DNA of 64,000 bases from Flavivirga aquatica (lineage in GTDB: Bacteria; Bacteroidota; Bacteroidia; Flavobacteriales; Flavobacteriaceae), in assembly GCF_001747085.1 (NCBI RefSeq), contig NZ_MDJD01000028.1, positions 62,001-126,000 on the forward strand. The letters run 5' to 3'. Made by a program: the position numbers and the translations under genes. Each line of letters opens with the position of its first letter. Position 1 is the first letter of the stretch. The notes beneath the pieces were generated by a model, which was not told where the DNA came from, made no database searches, and saw only the letters and a list, made by a program, of their open reading frames with translations. Below are positions 62,675 to 64,000 of this stretch, in pieces.

Positions 62675-64000
62675 TTAAATGTTATTTTTTAATTTTTTTA
62701 TCCATTTAGGTAATTTGTCTAAACGTAATTTTAATTGTTCTTCAAACAATGATTCTGGTGTAACAGGTTTCCCTAAGCTTTCAATAATTTGAACTTCATC
62801 TTTTTTAAAGGTTGTTCCTGCACCATGAAAACCTACAATAATAGGAGGAACTATTCTCCAATACCAAGTACCTGTTGCTATAAACCGAAAGTCTTTTTCG
62901 GCTATATCTGTTTCGTTAAAGTTCCATAAAACGAGATAACGTCCATGATTAGGTAAATTTTGTCTTGCACCACCTGCTCTTCCTTGAAAAAAACCACCTT
63001 CAACATTATCGAATAAGGTGCAGCGTGGTTGAGAAGCATGGGATTCAAAGCAAGTGTGCGAAGCATATTTAGATCTCCATATTACAGTACCAGTTGCTCC
63101 TCCATCTACTCCTATGGAATGATGCATACCTGCGATATCGTTAATATTAGCCATAAGTATACCTGTAGATCTTGAGGCATGAATGGCACTATGACCAAGG
63201 TTTCCTTTTATAGTAATATTTAATGCTGTACATGCTGACGATGATGAAAAGCTAGCACTGTTATTAACATTTTTAAAGGTACAATCTTTAATCCAAGAGT
63301 TAACTGCTTTCGAGATACTTAAAATACTCCAACCACTATCATCTTGAGCAGATCTGTGATGTACAAATTTTTTTAACCAATTGCCTTCAAAAGTGATATT
63401 TTCAAAACCTACATGGTTTACGTGCTCAAAACTAGTAAGACTCCAATTATGTTTAGCTTGAATATTATAATGGATAGGTTCTACAAAGGAAATCTTATTT
63501 CCATCGATATGAGCTACTTGATGGTGTTCATTAACTTTTACGCCTTCATTAATTATTGATTTCCATGCTAGATCTGGTGTTAGAGGTTGGATGTCCTGTT
63601 CTACAATATCGATACTATTATTTAATACTTTTAAAATAACCCAATCTCCTTTTTTTATTTTTGAAGCGTTTTTAACTTTAATGCTATAGGTTTCCCTTTT
63701 CGTATTGGAAATAATATTGGTTAAGAATCTGTTTTTTTTATTTGTTGTTACTTTTATAGCGCTAGGACAGGTCCAGAATTTAGTTGGATCTGTTGGGGGT
63801 AAATCTTTTTCAAAAAACAATATGGTGTTTTTTCTATCTTCTCCTCTAAAAATGATTTTTGAAGATGAAATTGTAATGATACTTTTATTATCCTTTTGGG
63901 TATTAATAAGGTATTTACCTTTAGGGAAATAAATGATGCCTTCTCCATTTTTTGTAGCAGCTTTAATAGCTTTATTTATAGCGTCTTTGTCTGATATTTT
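62675..64000 (-). CDS. Pectate-lyase-3-like parallel beta-helix protein (N-terminus outside window)
   Basis: 442 residues visible; the frame runs open to the window edge. The upstream end, DAINKAIKAATKNGEGIIYF then PKGKYLI, is the classic first turn of the pectate lyase 3 superfamily. Later turns (HVGFENITFEGNW, SWIKDCTFKNVNNSASFSSS, GTVIWRSKYASHTCFESHAS) are right-handed helix coils. The C-terminus (EEQLKLRLDKLPKWIKKLK) is helical. It may be a polysaccharide lyase or hydrolase; no catalytic residue can be assigned. It is the most upstream member seen of the minus-strand glycan cluster, before the sulfatase remnant. Confidence 0.82.
   Translation of the reverse strand, partial: KISDKDAINKAIKAATKNGEGIIYFPKGKYLINTQKDNKSIITISSSKIIFRGEDRKNTILFFEKDLPPTDPTKFWTCPSAIKVTTNKKNRFLTNIISNTKRETYSIKVKNASKIKKGDWVILKVLNNSIDIVEQDIQPLTPDLAWKSIINEGVKVNEHHQVAHIDGNKISFVEPIHYNIQAKHNWSLTSFEHVNHVGFENITFEGNWLKKFVHHRSAQDDSGWSILSISKAVNSWIKDCTFKNVNNSASFSSSSACTALNITIKGNLGHSAIHASRSTGILMANINDIAGMHHSIGVDGGATGTVIWRSKYASHTCFESHASQPRCTLFDNVEGGFFQGRAGGARQNLPNHGRYLVLWNFNETDIAEKDFRFIATGTWYWRIVPPIIVGFHGAGTTFKKDEVQIIESLGKPVTPESLFEEQLKLRLDKLPKWIKKLKNNI

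Noticed and set aside
63754-63948. Minus-strand 64-codon frame at the window edge
   Set aside because: It overlaps the lyase-like protein, whose frame is open to the edge and carries the family's first helix turn.

Overview
The window reads as chromosome of a marine-type member of the Flavobacteriaceae (Bacteroidota). Supporting signs are a base composition of roughly 30% G+C, the Bacteroidota promoter signature (-33 TTG, -7 TAnnTTTG), no visible Shine-Dalgarno sequences, a Rho factor with a long Lys/Pro/Glu-rich insert, lineage families (DUF4293, DUF4295, BT_3928-type DoxX protein), type IX secretion sorting domains, and a type VI tube protein of the Bacteroidota kind. Species assignment is not possible from sequence reading alone.

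Positions 1-37,900 are mostly housekeeping. They hold rpsT (two copies around a tRNA-Glu), a hybrid histidine kinase convergent with a sigma-54 activator, rho, truA with an MsbA-like ABC exporter, the diadenylate cyclase, folP, tpiA, prmA, clpS, recR, a 2-oxoacid dehydrogenase E2, cinA, rpmB-rpmG-DUF4295, ftsY and rimO. Small accessory genes sit between them: a papain-like secreted protease pair between cdaA and folP, an M57 metalloprotease between prmA and clpS, a PRTase/HAD pair after recR, a stand-alone TonB receptor, and one broken lipoprotein gene. The activator, a palindrome and a -24/-12 promoter upstream of a PepSY-like protein gene form a plausible sigma-54 circuit.

Positions 38,000-46,700 are accessory. 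They carry an orphan gene, a type-IX-secreted beta-propeller protein, a large multidomain GH16 enzyme, and a tight three-gene operon encoding a type VI (Hcp/TssD) carrier, a pre-toxin/GIY-YIG nuclease toxin and a leucine-rich-repeat protein that is the likely immunity factor.

Positions 46,800-64,000, all on the minus strand, form a glycan-utilisation locus without a SusC/SusD pair: parallel beta-helix lyase-like protein, sulfatase remnant, GH43, DUF5060-type glycosidase, TRAP transporter (dctPQM), GntR regulator, xylulokinase, xylose isomerase, sugar:H+ symporter and a ThuA/DUF1080 protein. Secreted enzymes would release xylose and probably acidic sugars, TRAP and the symporter would import them, and XylA/XylB would feed the pentose phosphate pathway. 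The locus shows decay: the sulfatase has lost its middle, dctP has an in-frame stop about 23 codons before a conserved-looking end, and a repeat sits between dctP and dctQ.

Two dispersed repeat families recur: a ~90 bp element ending in GCGTTA/TAACGC-like inverted termini (three copies) and a ~155 bp foldback element with 18 bp inverted ends (two copies plus a possible fragment).
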